From Dactylonectria macrodidyma (lineage: Eukaryota > Ascomycota > Sordariomycetes > Hypocreales > Nectriaceae), in contig JAGMUV010000001.1 in assembly GCA_020744425.1 (NCBI GenBank), positions 5,022,001 to 5,086,000 on the forward strand: a stretch of 64,000 bases of DNA. Reading direction: 5' to 3'. Positions within the stretch are counted from its first letter, which is position 1. Each line of letters begins with the position of its first letter. Under the pieces are notes generated by a model that ran no database searches, was not told the DNA's origin, and saw only the letters and a list, made by a program, of their open reading frames with translations. A program made the translations under genes and the position numbers. This document shows positions 1 to 11,936 of this stretch, one piece after another.

Positions 1-3000
1 TGGCATCTGATCTCGGAATCCGGCAGATTCATCTCAGCTATTGGTAGTTCCGAAGAGCGCCTGAGTGCTGGCTGATCTGAAACCTTTTGTCGATGTGAAA
101 ATATCGAATACCTAAGGACGAGGCTCCCCGCACTTTGCCGAGCCACCAATGCTGAAGGGCAGTCTCCTCCCTTCCCTCAGGTTGAACAGTCACATTTCTT
201 TTGCTTCATCCACATTGATCTTCCTCTTCATTTCCCTTCTGCGGATCATCGTCATTCAAATCGTCATCGTCGTTCCACTTATCCTTCAGTTGGCTTGTGC
301 ACTACCCTAGCTGCCAAGCTTGCGCAGGACTGCTAGAATCCTACCATCTCCATGACGCAGTTAGGCTTTCGATTTCAGACACATCAGACTCAATCTCAAC
401 TCAACGGAAATACCCCACAACTCTACCGCGTCGATCGTGAAGTGCATTTCAGAGAGAGCCCAAGCGTTCAGTGCGTGCGGTGTTCCCGCGTCGCTAGCCT
501 TTTCGTCTATGCCAGCTCTACGCACGACTAGTGTCATCGATTCCCACATGTCGTCCCCACAAACTAACACGACTGGTTCAAGGTGCCAATCACTAATGTA
601 CGACCAACTGCAACGCACCTTGTCTGTCAGCCCAACGTCTTGCTGTCTCTGTATTGGCTCCCGTTTCAGGCCGTTATGTTGGGAATCGATGTCGAACAAG
701 TCAGGGCAAATAGCCCGGCTCTATACACACACGTCTCGGCAACGACAATTGTCGGGTGTTGAGTAAAATGATCGTGGAAAGCGTATCTTTTCAGTGATTA
801 TTACCTCCCCATCCTCTAGAAGGGGCTCATCATGTGTATGATCGAATCTACGCGCGTGTGCGCTGGCCCTCCCGTGGTATTCCAGTGGTATTCCAGCGAA
901 TATCTCCAAGTCCGAGGGCGCCGTCTATAATTTTTTTTCCCAACCATCCTGGCCCAGAACAAAAAGCAAAACTCCACGACTCCTTGGAAACCCTCTCATT
1001 CTAATCGGTGGTGGTCGAGATCATTACTCGGTCGGTGTGCTGTGCATCCGGGTGATTCATGTGCGAACTTGACAGGTCAGGTCAGCCCACATCCAATATT
1101 CCAGAAACACGCCAGGGGTAATTACACACCTGTTCAGAAGAGCTCGTCATGCTTGGAAAAGCAGACAACAAGATCCAAGATCTATGGCCGACAAGCCATC
1201 TTTCCGGGCTTGGGAGGTTTGGGCGCATTGGGCTTGATGACGCCAGTAGTATCATACGGTCCGCGGGCCATTGCTTGTGTGATGTCGGTGGTGTGAAGGC
1301 GTGATGGCTTTGTTGTTCAGGGAGGTGGCAGAGGTATGGATCGAGGTTTGAGAGCAGGTGCGAGGAGGACGAGGCAGTAAAGACAACGAGTGACTAATAA
1401 ATGCCAGAAACAGAGACACAGCAAATTTTAGGTGAATCGAAGGGCTTTGGCTGGGACACGGAGGACGGAGACGGTGCATCCAAAAAAAAGTATGGGAAAT
1501 CGAAGGCGCATTTAAGGCTGGTCTGCACGCACCCTCTCGGACGTGGCTTTGGCCTACTCTGCTACGGTCTACACAATAGTATGGCGGTCAGCAGCACACC
1601 CCTGAGATACCTAGGTATGGTATCCCAAGCCCCTGTACTTGTTTTTTTCTACTGTACTAGGATCGGCAGGGGTGGTGAGGTTCTGTTAGCTTTGTTGTCC
1701 GGTGGTGAGCTGGAGCGGCATCTCGAGCTGGGGCCGTTTGACTGTTGAGAGTCGTGGTTGGACGCATTCGTTTAACTCGTTTGCGTGACCGCGGGCATGG
1801 TTTGAGTGTTTGGGAAGGCCATCGAAGGGGGGACAGCCGGTTTCGCAACGGGTGCGGTGAGTTGTCAGAGGTGAGGGCGCAGCGGGCGTGTGGTTTTGAA
1901 CGGGCGATGATCGGTCAAGGTGAGCGAGATGGATTATGGAGACCTACTCTTAGTGACTGCATCGACTGGCGACGGGTGACTGGGTGACGGGCCGGGGGCT
2001 TCAATGATCAAGGGGGAGATAGATGGGGCGCGTGTGTGTTAGGCTGAGTAGCCGGGGAGAAATTCCCAAGAATTCCAGGGATTCCAGGGATTCTAGTGAT
2101 TCTAGGGATTCTTGCGTCCTGGGATTCCAGCATGTGGGGTCCCAAGGATCGGTTGGCGTTGGGACTGCGCTGGAAAGTCAGGGGATGATCCTATTCCAGG
2201 CACGATTCTAGAAGAGGGCACCCTGCGGGCTGCGGGCCTGCGTGAAGTTGCCGCGCGAAAACGGGGCGGCGGCGGCGGCGTGTTGGGGACAAGTTCTATG
2301 GAACCTGGGACAAGTTTCTATGGATCTGGGACCTGGAAAGGCTGGAACGGTAAGCCCAAACAGGGCGGCGGTGACATTCCTCGGTGTGAGTGGACAAGGA
2401 GATAAGTACTAGACAAGTAGACAAGTGGACGGTGGCATCTTTGTGTGACAAGTCAACAGCCATCAGCCATCCGTCATCAGGTACCTAATTAACGTTAAGT
2501 CTAACATGCGCTCGGTCAGGGCAGGGCCGGGCTGCATGACGCGTGAGACAAGATGACCTAGATGGGACGAGCATTGAGAAAAGAGGGAGGCCAAAGCAAA
2601 AAGAAAAAAAAATTCCGAGCCGCGGCAGAGGCTCACACAAGTCATGCGCAAGGGCGACAAGAGGGGGAGAAAAGGGAAAAAGCAATCAACAAGCAACCAA
2701 GCGACCAAACATTGAACAATCAAGCAATCGACCAAACCCAGAGACAAGCCACCTACAAGGCATTCGAACATGGCATCCACAAGCGCTCGTCATCCCATGT
2801 CATACCACATTGGCGACACTGGCAACACATTTTTGCTGGTGCCCTTGCAGTACACCCGCTGCACGGGACAGTCATTCTGTCACACACGAACACGCTCTCG
2901 GCCTGCTGGGTGACGTTGCCCACATGGCACATGGGACTGGTTAACCAGAGCCGCATCCCTGGAGAGAGTCGTAGTGAAGGGACTCAACAAGGGAGAGGAC

Positions 3001-4809
3001 ACCTCTACGAATACGCTCCGTCGCACAAAATCACCCAACTTAACTCTGCATCTGCACTTACGTAGCTGAACTGGGCCCAGCTGGACGGGCCTTTTGGACC
3101 TTTCCAGTCGGGCCTTGTACCGACAATGCTGCTAACTCGACACTACCAGTCAACCACATAATTAGTACATGCGACCCAGGACATCCGACAAGTCGACTTT
3201 CCGCCCTTTCGGGTCCGCAAGGTCTCTCAGAAGGGGTCGCCCTTCCGCACCGGCCCACGGCCCATGGTCCACGGCCATCTCATTTCCCGGACCACGTTAT
3301 TCAGCCCTCGAGGCTCCCACCCCCCTTCCCCGCTAGGGTCTTCCAGGGGAATGAGTGTCCATCTCCAGTCCCCCCGTCCCGGGTCTGTCAGAGCCAACTG
3401 GTGGGAACGACGTCGTGCACTTCCACCACTCGCCGCACGCTAACCATGAACCGTGAACCTTTTTTGCCCACGCCGCAGCCCCGTGCGCTGCAGATCGTGC
3501 GGATGGATGCCGGTCGATTTCACTGTGTCGTAGTACGAAGTATAGTACATACATAGTAGGAAAGAGTACGTACAGATGATGAAAGTGCAAGTTTGATGAT
3601 TGATGGTGGAAGGCTGATGATTGATATGAGTGGATGTGTGGGGACGCGCAAGCCCTTGCTGCGGCTCGGCTGAGGAACAAAAAAGGAAAGAAATGGGCGT
3701 CGAATCGAAAACCAATCTTTGACATCTTTTTGCCAGGGGACAACGCCGTGACACCGCCGTGTCGGAGGTTTCGAACCGGTGAGAGGGCATGGCAAATGGA
3801 GAGGGGAAAGGGGTCGTGGTCGTGGCTGGCCGTCTGTGACAGGGCCGACGCAAAGACTTTGGGGGCGTCCCTCCAAAAGGAGAATTTTCATCCATGCATC
3901 AACTTCAGCCACATGACGCCGCCGGGGAGAAACGACAGCAGCAGTTGCAGCATGTTTGACAGCCACAGGGACATGGGGTCAGCACGATACGAGCCACCCT
4001 ATTTCAAGGCGAGGCTGTTTGAAGCGTTTGAAAGAGTTTGAGAGAGTCATGTCACGAGGCTGGAAGCCAATCGGAGCCAGTTCCACGTGGGCGGTCCTTG
4101 GTCAGACTGAGCCCTGAGCTTCCCTCCATCAGCCGAAATGCCAAATCATCCGCGCGAGCAGACCCCAGCGAGAGGTACGAGCCAACGGCCCTTCGGCGGA
4201 TCCTTGTCAGGTCATGGATGAAGCCCTGGGTGGGTGTCTCAGCAGCATTGAGAAAGTACACGCGGTGGTGTCGTCTCCCCCCCGGGAGGCGCGGCAGCTG
4301 GCCCAGCCCGTCCAAGTGCCGGACGCCAGAATCCCACGATGCTTCTTTCAGTGGTTCTTGTGGGACGAGGAATTCATCATGTGCCCAACGGGCGCAGTGG
4401 CCACCACCTCCCCTCTGGGGTCTAATAATCGCCTTCGTCGGCCGTCGCTTCAATCGCCGGCGGCAGGGATCTGGTTCCCCGTGACGTGGGGCGGGAACAG
4501 AACCGTGGCTCCGGTGCCGAGACCAGTGGCGGGGATGGGACGGGCCTAGCGGAGGAGCCGTCGTCGTCCGGGGGCCGGGCCTTGGTGGCCTTGGTGGCCT
4601 TGTCCATGCCAGGCCCTTAGCGGCTTTGTCGTGGCTAGAAGCCTAGAAAAAAAATTTGATAACGACGATCTCGGTTAATGTCCATCACAGGTGCGAGCTT
4701 CTAGCATGTGTTGATCAAATAATGGATGTTGCCGAGCAAGATAGGACAGTTCCCAAGAAAACAGCATGTGCCTCTCCGGCGATGGCTATGAGAGTAGATC
4801 CCTCGTCCC
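1..4809. other. Gene-free left end
   Basis: No convincing gene is visible. Open frames here are short, overlap on both strands, mostly lack an ATG or conserved motifs, and read as low-complexity Ser/Arg/Pro peptides. Around 3333-3966 three minus-strand frames overlap one another, which is typical of non-coding GC-rich DNA. A short degenerate tandem repeat lies at 2061-2112. The stretch could be promoter or untranslated sequence of a gene outside the window, or intergenic DNA. Confidence 0.5.
2061..2112. repeat. Degenerate 9-10 bp tandem repeat
   Basis: Five to six imperfect copies of a unit close to GATTCCAGG or GATTCTAGG run head to tail. The copies vary by single substitutions. There is no gene in the stretch, so this is a simple minisatellite-like repeat. 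Confidence 0.7.
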
Positions 4810-5007
4810 ATGAAGCTCTTCTTGCTGTTGACCCTTGCCATCATGTTAGTTCCGACATGTGCGGCCTTAGCCACGAACCTTTGTTACACGCCCAGAAAGG
4901 CCCACCCCGGTACATCACGAACAATCTCACACCGAAGGTTAGGCATTCGTGTATTTACTCCGTACACCGGGAAGCAAACTAGGATCCACAACCCATCTAC
5001 CACGTAG
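4810..5007 (+). CDS. Candidate small secreted peptide (65 aa)
   Basis: An ATG-initiated frame of 65 codons. The first ~21 residues look like a classical signal peptide: M-K-L, a run of Leu/Ala/Ile/Met, then Cys-Ala-Ala-Leu-Ala as a plausible cleavage site. The predicted mature part is about 44 residues, basic, with one Cys and several Tyr/Thr/Arg, and no recognisable domain. It sits alone in otherwise empty DNA. A GTTAGT donor-like string occurs inside the signal region, so the true model might be spliced. A chance hydrophobic frame is a real alternative. I do not recognise a family and assign no function. Confidence 0.25.
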   Translation: MKLFLLLTLAIMLVPTCAALATNLCYTPRKAHPGTSRTISHRRLGIRVFTPYTGKQTRIHNPSTT

Positions 5008-6120
5008 TAGGGACTAACCCTTATCCCGAGAAAGGCACCCGGCCACGTTGACACGAAGTCGTCCCCATGTAGGAACCGCCGTCCGCATCGGCAGTCGACC
5101 GACAGGGTCTAAATTCTAATCAGACCAATAATGTCCTATCAACAGTAGGGGACAGTGCTCCGTCTCGTCCACTCATCCAGCCATCAACATTTGTCCATTT
5201 TGAAAGAACAGACCGCCTCCGTGGTTGTGGGTATAGACATGGATATGGTTATTGCTTTCCATGATCTCCGCACTTTGCCGAATTAGATCCCCATCTCATC
5301 ACCATTGACCCCTCTGGAACTTCAGTCAGCCAAAAGGCGGCAGTTCTCTCACACGAATGCTGGAATAAGGTAGGTTTTATACTCAATAGTCAGTTCGCCG
5401 TGAACCGCCAATAAAGTAACTACCGCGCAGAGTTCATTAACACAGCAGTGTATCTAGTTGACTTTCATGTGCTATTTTCGTACTCGGTCATTGCTGAGGA
5501 TGATGGTGTGATGATTGCACCGTAATGTCGGTGTGATTCGATTTAGAGTATGAGAGCACAGTTGTTTATCACACGTGACGGACGGCCGTGCAATTGTCTT
5601 AGGGTTGTGAGACTTATCACTTTAAACCCACTTGGGTAAGGCCTCTCGTGTTGGTTCTCAATCCTTCTTGTTGTTGGGAACTTGGCTTCATGAAGTTGGC
5701 CTTGCGAGCTTGGTGCGCACCTGTATGAAGCGCGCCTATCGACACGCCGCGTAGCAAGAAGTTGAAGCGAGTAACCTGTAATTCATATCTCTCTGAAACT
5801 ACGTACCTAAAATTGAACAGTAAAATTCGAAACGTACTAAAAATGAGCTTGGCAACATAACAAACTCAGTCTTCTATTCATGATGCTCTCAATGGCAAGC
5901 CTAGGGTAAGGTGATGTGGATGACGGTGCGACACACTGTACTACACAGTGTATAATCGTACCATGTATGCTCACCTGTCTCCACGAACACAGTGTTAATA
6001 TGTGGCGAGCATCATTGGTAAGCAAGTTCCATTCGCACAAATGCAATTGTCTCAAGCAAGCGCTGCCATCCACCATGGAAAATCCAAGAAATAGACTTTT
6101 GACGCCTCTTCTCACTTACA
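5008..6120. other. Intergenic, presumed promoter side of the Yae1 gene
   Basis: No supported gene. The region is richer in A and T than the flanks and carries no long frame. The last few hundred bases are presumably the promoter and 5' leader of the Yae1-like gene. Confidence 0.5.
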
Positions 6121-6825
6121 ATGCACTTCCAGCCAATCGAACACATGGCCGATGAGACCTACGTCGCCCAAGGGCAGGGCACTCACCAAGTTGAAGCGGA
6201 CGCTTCGGCTGCCAACGACGCCTTGGACGATGTATTCGGCTCTGGCCCATCGTCGCCTGCTGCAGAGCACCAAGATGCGACTCACAGTGCTGTTCACCCG
6301 TCTGACATGCGCCGTTTGCAGACTGAGCACTCTACCGCGGGGTACCGAGAGGGCGTCAGCGTCGCCAAGGAGAGCAGCATGCAGGCCGGCTTTGACGAGG
6401 GGTTTAGTCTAGGTGCAAGTGTTGGCCTGAAGGCTGGCCAGCTGCTGGGTGTTTTGGAGGGCATCGCCGATGCGGTGCGAGGCCGGGATGACCCGGATGC
6501 GATGCGAGCGGGGAAGCTGGTGCTTGAGGCGCGGGAAGAGCTGAGCATTGGAACTATCTTCAAGCCAGAGTACTGGGCTGAAGATGGTAACTGGAAGTAT
6601 GAGGTCCTGCCAGCGCAGGGACAAGATGAGGTCTTGTTCACCGACGTGGCCGATGCGCACCCCTTGATACGGAAATGGAGTGCGATTGCGGACGAACAAA
6701 TCGCGCTATGGAAGATTGACAGGTCAATCATGGACGACGAGACTGGTCAACGGCTGGATTCTGTTATGGACGAACCAATCATTTCATCGGCAGTCCCAAC
6801 AGCGCGAAAACCGCTCGATTGGTGA
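6121..6825 (+). CDS. yae1: Yae1-like Fe-S assembly adaptor
   Basis: A single-exon 234-aa protein. Residues ~74-114 carry the hallmark of the Yae1/Lto1 family: glycines at mostly four-residue spacing (GYREG, then GFDEG, GASVG and GVLEG) in a predicted helix. In yeast, Yae1 binds Lto1 and recruits the cytosolic iron-sulfur assembly machinery to the ribosome-recycling ATPase Rli1/ABCE1; the same role is inferred here. The N-terminal ~60 residues are acidic and low in complexity, and the C-terminal ~90 are less conserved. The first ATG (M1) gives MHFQPIEH; M9 (position 6145) is an equally plausible start. No intron is needed. Confidence 0.85.
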   Translation: MHFQPIEHMADETYVAQGQGTHQVEADASAANDALDDVFGSGPSSPAAEHQDATHSAVHPSDMRRLQTEHSTAGYREGVSVAKESSMQAGFDEGFSLGASVGLKAGQLLGVLEGIADAVRGRDDPDAMRAGKLVLEAREELSIGTIFKPEYWAEDGNWKYEVLPAQGQDEVLFTDVADAHPLIRKWSAIADEQIALWKIDRSIMDDETGQRLDSVMDEPIISSAVPTARKPLDW

Positions 6826-8259
6826 AGAAGAGGGGCTCGATCATCAGTTTACAGAAAGACGGGCTGCTTGGCAGTCGAACTCGGACCGTGAACTCGGCTA
6901 CACTAGAGTTGATTCATGGACAAGCCCGGCTCGCCGCAATCGGTAGGACGACACAAGAGAGAAGCTATTTTGGATTTCTGGCAGGTAAATCACCCCGTGC
7001 CAAGGGAAGAGAGAATTTCTCCCTAGCAACTCCCACAACGGGCAACACGGAACTCAAGCTGATACTACGCAGTCGACTTGCCACCCCTCGCTACCACTGT
7101 GCCTCAGCTATATGTGAGGGGCTAGGAGCAGGGAGCGATGAGAAACGATCATCGGATAGACCGAACCCAAAAGCGCCGAGTCTACTCCCAAGAGAAAGAG
7201 GGAGCTATGGTTCCGGAGTAGGTGCTCTTAGTCAACACGTGCTTTGGGCCAGCTCTCAGTCCCGGAGAGTTCCACATCCGAGTGCAATCATGGTCTCGAA
7301 ACAAATGAAGTTGTCTTGCTTTATTACGATCCTATTTATAACTTTTGGTGTGTGATGCTTTCGTGCCCTGCAGACATGTTGCACGTCTTCGCGAGCTGCC
7401 CAAACCCCCGGAGAGATTCTTACGAGCATATGCTCGCCACCCAATCCGTCAAGGACAGTTTCATCTCTGCATCTCAGAGCTCCCTTGCTGATGAACTATT
7501 TTCCCCTAATCCGGAGTGACCAGCTGCCGCAGCGCCAGTTTGGCGAATAGGTGCGGGCCGAGCGGAAGTTGAAAAAGCAACTTTAGAGACAACCTGCAAG
7601 GGGCAACCCGCACCCAGAGCTTGGTGTGCCGAACCGTCCAAACACAGCGCAGGAGACTCCTCTGAGATGCAGAGCTAGTGCAGGTACGCTATGATCCTGT
7701 CAAGGGATGTCTCGTAGTCTCTGCCGCTGTAGGGCGACTGAATGAACGAGGTTTGAGGTTGTCGCAGCGGATCAAACATGTCCTATATGCATGATTTAGA
7801 TGACGGCAGCCCTCGGAAGATGACGAATATGAGATGGAGGATAGTCGTTGGTTGCTATCCAGACGGGGAGTCCTCCACGGACCGAAAGGAGGCAGTGAAC
7901 CAATCTCCGGCGCGAGACACCGCGGATGTGCCACCACGAGGCAGTTCATCTCACGGGAGAGACTTATTGCTTCTGTTGTTGTCTTGGACACGGGACGTTT
8001 CCTTAATGGGCGGCGAGTGCTGCCTCCCTTGAGATGATGATGCTTGCCGGATTAGCAACAAGTGTTCTTGAGGGGTGGTCGGATATGGTACTGTTAGCAC
8101 GAGTCGAAAGATGATAAAAGAAGTGATCGTTTCCCTCCTCATGGATCTTTAGTTCCTTACACTCAGATCATCAGTCCCTCATTCAGACCTCAGCCACTCG
8201 TTTCGAATCAGTCCTTGATTCACACAATCGTTTATTCGCTTTCGCAAGCAACCGCCACC
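6826..8259. other. Intergenic between Yae1 and wall-protein genes
   Basis: No gene is supported. A 178-codon frame overlaps the Yae1 stop but shows no domain and has mixed, non-coding-like composition. A 15-bp inverted pair (around 7466-7480 and 7661-7675) could form a hairpin with a ~180-bp loop, but it has no other mobile-element feature. The last ~150 bp are probably the leader of the wall-protein gene. Confidence 0.45.
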
Positions 8260-9024
8260 ATGAAGTACAACGCCATCGTCTTCGCCCCCCTCATCGCGGC
8301 CGTCGCCGAGGCTTCGCTGCTGTACCCCTATCCCGTCCCCAAGCCGTCCACGACGCCGGCTGCGTACGAAGTCCCTTCCAACACTACCGTCTACGAGGTC
8401 CCCACCACCGAGTCTGAGTACGAGGTCCCCTGCACTGAGGACGAGTACGAGGTTCCGACCACCACGGCTGAGTATGAGAAGCCGGAAGAGACCACCTCGT
8501 GCCCTCCTGGCGAGGAGGAGACCACAGTTGTGTACTCGCCTCCCACCACCAAGGAGTACCACGTCTCCAGCGTCTCCCACTCTTACCCTCCCGGCGAGAC
8601 TTACACCATCCCCGGGTCCCCTGATTACACTGTCCCTGAGTCCCCCGATTACACTGTCCCTGGATCCCCAGACTACACTGTCCCCGAGCATCCTGATTAC
8701 ACTGTCCCTGGGTCCCCGGATCACACCGGCCCCAAGTACACCGCCCCCGGCGTCACTGCTCCCGGCCACACCGTTCCCCACTCCGTCGACTCCCCGAAGT
8801 ACACCGCCGCCCCTCCCGGAACTCACCTGGTTTGCCCCGGCCCCGGCTGCCCTCCTAACGGCCCCGGCGTTCCCACCACCATCGTCCCGGTTGTCCCTGG
8901 TACCGAGTCGGAAGCCACCCCTACGCCTTCCGACACGACACCCCCCTACGTCGTCAGCGGTGCTACCCGCACTGCTGGTGGCTTCTTCGCCATCCTGGCC
9001 GCTGTTGTTGCTGCCCTCACCTAA
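8260..9024 (+). CDS. GPI-anchor-type repeat-rich cell-wall protein
   Basis: A 254-aa protein. I start it at the ATG in a strong context (ACCGCCACCATGA), which opens an N-terminal signal peptide (MKYNAIVF, then a hydrophobic/Ala stretch). The body is Pro/Thr/Tyr/Ser rich with two repeat families: four or five ~10-residue units centred on YEVP (residues ~24-70), then five near-perfect 8-residue units of the type GSPDYTVP (~117-158). The C-terminus is Ala/Leu hydrophobic, preceded by small residues (SGATRTAGG), as expected for a GPI attachment signal. Such proteins are secreted and cross-linked to the fungal wall, and many act in adhesion or hydrophobicity. The exact role is unknown. It is convergent with the CENP-O gene. 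Confidence 0.8.
   Translation: MKYNAIVFAPLIAAVAEASLLYPYPVPKPSTTPAAYEVPSNTTVYEVPTTESEYEVPCTEDEYEVPTTTAEYEKPEETTSCPPGEEETTVVYSPPTTKEYHVSSVSHSYPPGETYTIPGSPDYTVPESPDYTVPGSPDYTVPEHPDYTVPGSPDHTGPKYTAPGVTAPGHTVPHSVDSPKYTAAPPGTHLVCPGPGCPPNGPGVPTTIVPVVPGTESEATPTPSDTTPPYVVSGATRTAGGFFAILAAVVAALT
8610..8733 (+). repeat. 24-bp coding tandem repeat (5 copies)
   Basis: In-frame 24-bp units encode the 8-residue motif GSPDYTVP, with Gly/Glu and Ser/His exchanges. Synonymous changes (CCC/CCT, GAT/GAC) separate neighbouring copies, so the array is not brand new. In-frame length means copy-number change would keep the reading frame. Confidence 0.85.
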
Positions 9025-9519
9025 TTTTAACTTCTATGTCATTCATTACCAACTTTCCAGCTATATTACGCATTCACGACGTAATGGGTCAGGACTGAGA
9101 CACTCGTTGTTCAGAGAGCTAAAAAGCTTTTTCATGTGGAAGCTTTTCGAGCATCAATGAATTACGGAGATGATTACTTGGTACATTTACTTCTTGATAC
9201 ATACTTTTATTACAACTATTTGTGCCTCGTTTTATGGCGCACCAAATTTTTTTTTGTCTCCGATACTATCATACATATGTGATTTGATTTCAGTTAATCA
9301 CCTAGAAGCAGTGTGAGCGGCAGAAGCCTTGTGAAGCGGTAATTTTACCTTTAAATGGCTTGGCCTAGTCTTCGTCCACCCGGCCGCCATGTTGATATTG
9401 GTAATCGTCGCTTCGTTGTCATTATGTGTTGAGATAAGCATAGCTTCAAGCTTCATTCATCTTGGAAACAGGGGTGCTGGCATGATGGGAAAACAAAATT
9501 CCTTGTCCAAGCATCCGGG
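9025..9519. other. Convergent 3' flanks
   Basis: An AT-rich spacer between two convergent genes. It should hold both 3' UTRs. Nothing else was seen. Confidence 0.5.
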
Positions 9520-10464
9520 TCATGCTTGAGCGTACTCCTGTAGTCTTTTTGCCACATCCTCAATGCGGTCACATTTGCCATATAGTTCCTTGGTCGTTTC
9601 CCAATCGCGACCCTGCTTCCCAAAGACCATGAGCTTCAGAACTTTGCCGTCATCGTCCATAACAACTCTCCCGCTCCTCTCATCTGCCCATGTGAATCGA
9701 ATCTGCTTGGCCTCGATATCCGCTATACCAACATCTACGATATCGTTAGGCTGGAGGTTTTCAGCAGTTTGCTCGTGCAGCCCCAGTCCACGCCGCAGGT
9801 CAGCGGATACACCTAGTCGGTTGTGATAGCGCGCAATCTCCCTCCTCAGCGTCCTCACAAAGCGATCCAGGTCTTGCTGCGGAGACTCATCACCGTCCGT
9901 CTTTCGGGCTGGCAAGTGACGTGCGGCCAATCCAGCGAGTGGGATGGCTGGAGGAAGGGTATGTCGGTGGACACGGAGGTGCTTGGATCCCGAGTAAGGG
10001 CGGTTGAGCATGACGTAGTAGGGTCGCAGGAACTGGCCTCTGGACATTACTTCGAAGCGTAGGCCAAGGACGTGGCCGCCGTCAACTGCATTAGGGTCGG
10101 GGTCGAGGACCTTGAAGGAGGTGACGGAGCTGCATATGCGATGGAGGCTTTGCTGGATGTAAGCGCGTTGGCGTTCGGCCTCGGTGAGGATCTTGATACG
10201 GGCAGGGTTCGGTCGTCTGAGGTTGTGGGTAATCGCGGATGGCTGAAGAATGGAATGGGTGGAGTCTGCTGAAAGAATGGTAGAGGTTTCGATGTTGAGG
10301 TTCTTGCGCAGGGCGGCAGCTGGATCCCCGTGTTAGTTTGTGGTGTTGTTTACACTGGAGGTGGGGTAGAGAGTCGGCGTGCGACAGAGCGTACCCTGGG
10401 CTTTTAGGGAGGCAATCTCCTCATCAAGGAGGTCGCTTTCGGAGGTGAGGTCTTCTGGAGCCAT
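9520..10464 (-). CDS. mcm21: CENP-O/Mcm21 inner-kinetochore subunit
   Basis: Two exons: 10464-10395 and 10319-9520, separated by a 75-nt intron (donor GTACGC, branch ACTAAC, acceptor CCAG). They encode 289 aa. The N-terminus (MAPEDLTSESD, then an acidic/Leu-rich helix) suits a coiled coil. The C-terminal half contains the CENP-O signature blocks: RGQFLRPYYVMLNRP, a basic HRHTLPPAIPL segment, and a Leu/Arg-rich helix ending in RYHNRLG. CENP-O homologues belong to the COMA/CTF19 inner-kinetochore complex that links centromeric nucleosomes to the outer kinetochore. The gene is divergent from the acetyl-CoA transporter, with ~1.5 kb between the starts. The identification rests on recalled family motifs, not a search. 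Confidence 0.78.
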
Positions 10465-11936
10465 GGATATGATTGGGGCTCTGAGGCGTGGTGACAATTG
10501 CAGCGTTGAGTATTGTCAAGTCGACTCAATTGTTGACTTTACTTGACGCGATGCGAGGAGATGTGATGTGATGATAGAGGACTGATAAGATAAGAAGGTA
10601 CGTACCGTTCATACGACTGGCCCGGGATATTCGATGTTCCAGTGACGTACTCCTAAACTGTGACAGGGGGATTAGTAATGCGGGCGGAGTGGCGGCCCCT
10701 GAACCTGACGCGCGCCGGACAGATTTTGTGGAGGCGAATGTCCGAATCGAGGCAAAGGCCAAGGTGGCATCCTAGTCTCACTATCCCGACTTGAAGCTGG
10801 GCTGGCTGCAATGCTCTGGGCCTTCAGGGGACACATTCTCTGCCGCTAATTATTGAAATGAACAGAGACCGACTTCCGGACGTTTCGGTGCATCGACAAG
10901 TCAAAGTCTCCGGGTTCGTCCCAAGTCTCCGTCACCGTTTGGGTTCGCATGACTGCCGTTTTCGCCACTGATTTCTAACACAAAGGGATGGAAAACGGCA
11001 GAAACGGCGAGGGCAACGAGAACGAACAAGAAAGCAAATCGTGGCCACATGTGATGGCTTTCCATCCACATTCTTATAAATCAACCAGTTGCGGGCACAA
11101 ATCATCATCAACCAGTCCAGTCATCAGAGTCATCAGGCCGGTCAATCAGTCCAGGCCAACGCAGCGCATCTCCTTCTCGTTCGTTTGCGCGTTGAGGCCA
11201 CGGTACTCCGTTAGCAGTAGCGGAACGCGGTAGCTTCGACGCCAACCCGGATCTAGCCAACACCTAGCCCAGCATCTGGCGAAACGTGCTGCAAGCCTGC
11301 AAGAAAGATCCGCAACGCCAGGTCATCTGGGCCTGTCAGGCCAACAGTGGCCAACTACAACGGGGGTTAGGCTTCGCGACTCCCGCCTTTGTACCGTTTG
11401 TGGTGCATTTTTTTTGGCCTTTTGAAACCGCGACCCGCTCTCGCTCGCGTTTGCTGCCTGGCTGGCCTTTTTGTCATCTTTCATATCGGGGCCTTGCTGG
11501 ATGGATTGAGAACCGTTTTTTCGTGACTGACCTACTTGTAACTACCTGCTCGACTCGTGGCTGTCTATCGTTCCTTCCTCTTCTACTTCCTCCACACTCT
11601 CTCAGTCTTGGATGCTCTTTCTCTCTTCCATCTTTACTTACCCACATGATCGTCTCAATCCAGGGCCTTAGACCTTTCTGACACTCCGTATAATTTTACT
11701 TGTACTTCTTCTTCAAACACACCCAAAATCGTCGACGCTGTACTCTTGACGCCACCGAGACATCCATCGACGCCTCTCAACACCTTTGCGCTGCGACCCT
11801 TGAATCTACCGAACCCACTCTTCCGCAGCTCCTTTCTCTCCCTGCGCGCCCCCATACCTCCTCATCAGTCAGCAGCCACCTACCCGTCTCTCCAACGTCG
11901 CTTCGCACTTTGCGATTCGTCCCCTCCCCGCCACCT
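10465..11936. other. Divergent promoter region
   Basis: About 1.5 kb between two divergently transcribed genes. No open frame with an ATG and recognisable content. Pyrimidine-rich stretches at ~11570-11640 and ~11700-11930 look like the leader of the acetyl-CoA transporter mRNA. The frame upstream of its ATG stays open but contains no earlier ATG. Confidence 0.5.

Noticed and set aside
3333..3966. Cluster of minus-strand frames of 136-151 codons
   Set aside because: They overlap in different frames with no domain or splice evidence; typical non-coding overlap.
6819..7355. 178-codon frame overlapping the Yae1 stop
   Set aside because: No domain, mixed composition, and no start context; it would overlap the Yae1 coding end in another frame.
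7464..7675. 15-bp inverted repeat considered as a miniature transposon
   Set aside because: Only the short arms match, there is no target duplication, and no second copy in the window.
8179..8826. 215-codon minus-strand frame across the wall-protein gene
   Set aside because: It is the antisense shadow of the repeat-rich coding region, kept open by the same repeats.
11700..11936. N-terminal extension of the acetyl-CoA transporter
   Set aside because: The frame is open but contains no ATG; its content is CT-rich leader-like sequence. The first ATG is at 11937.
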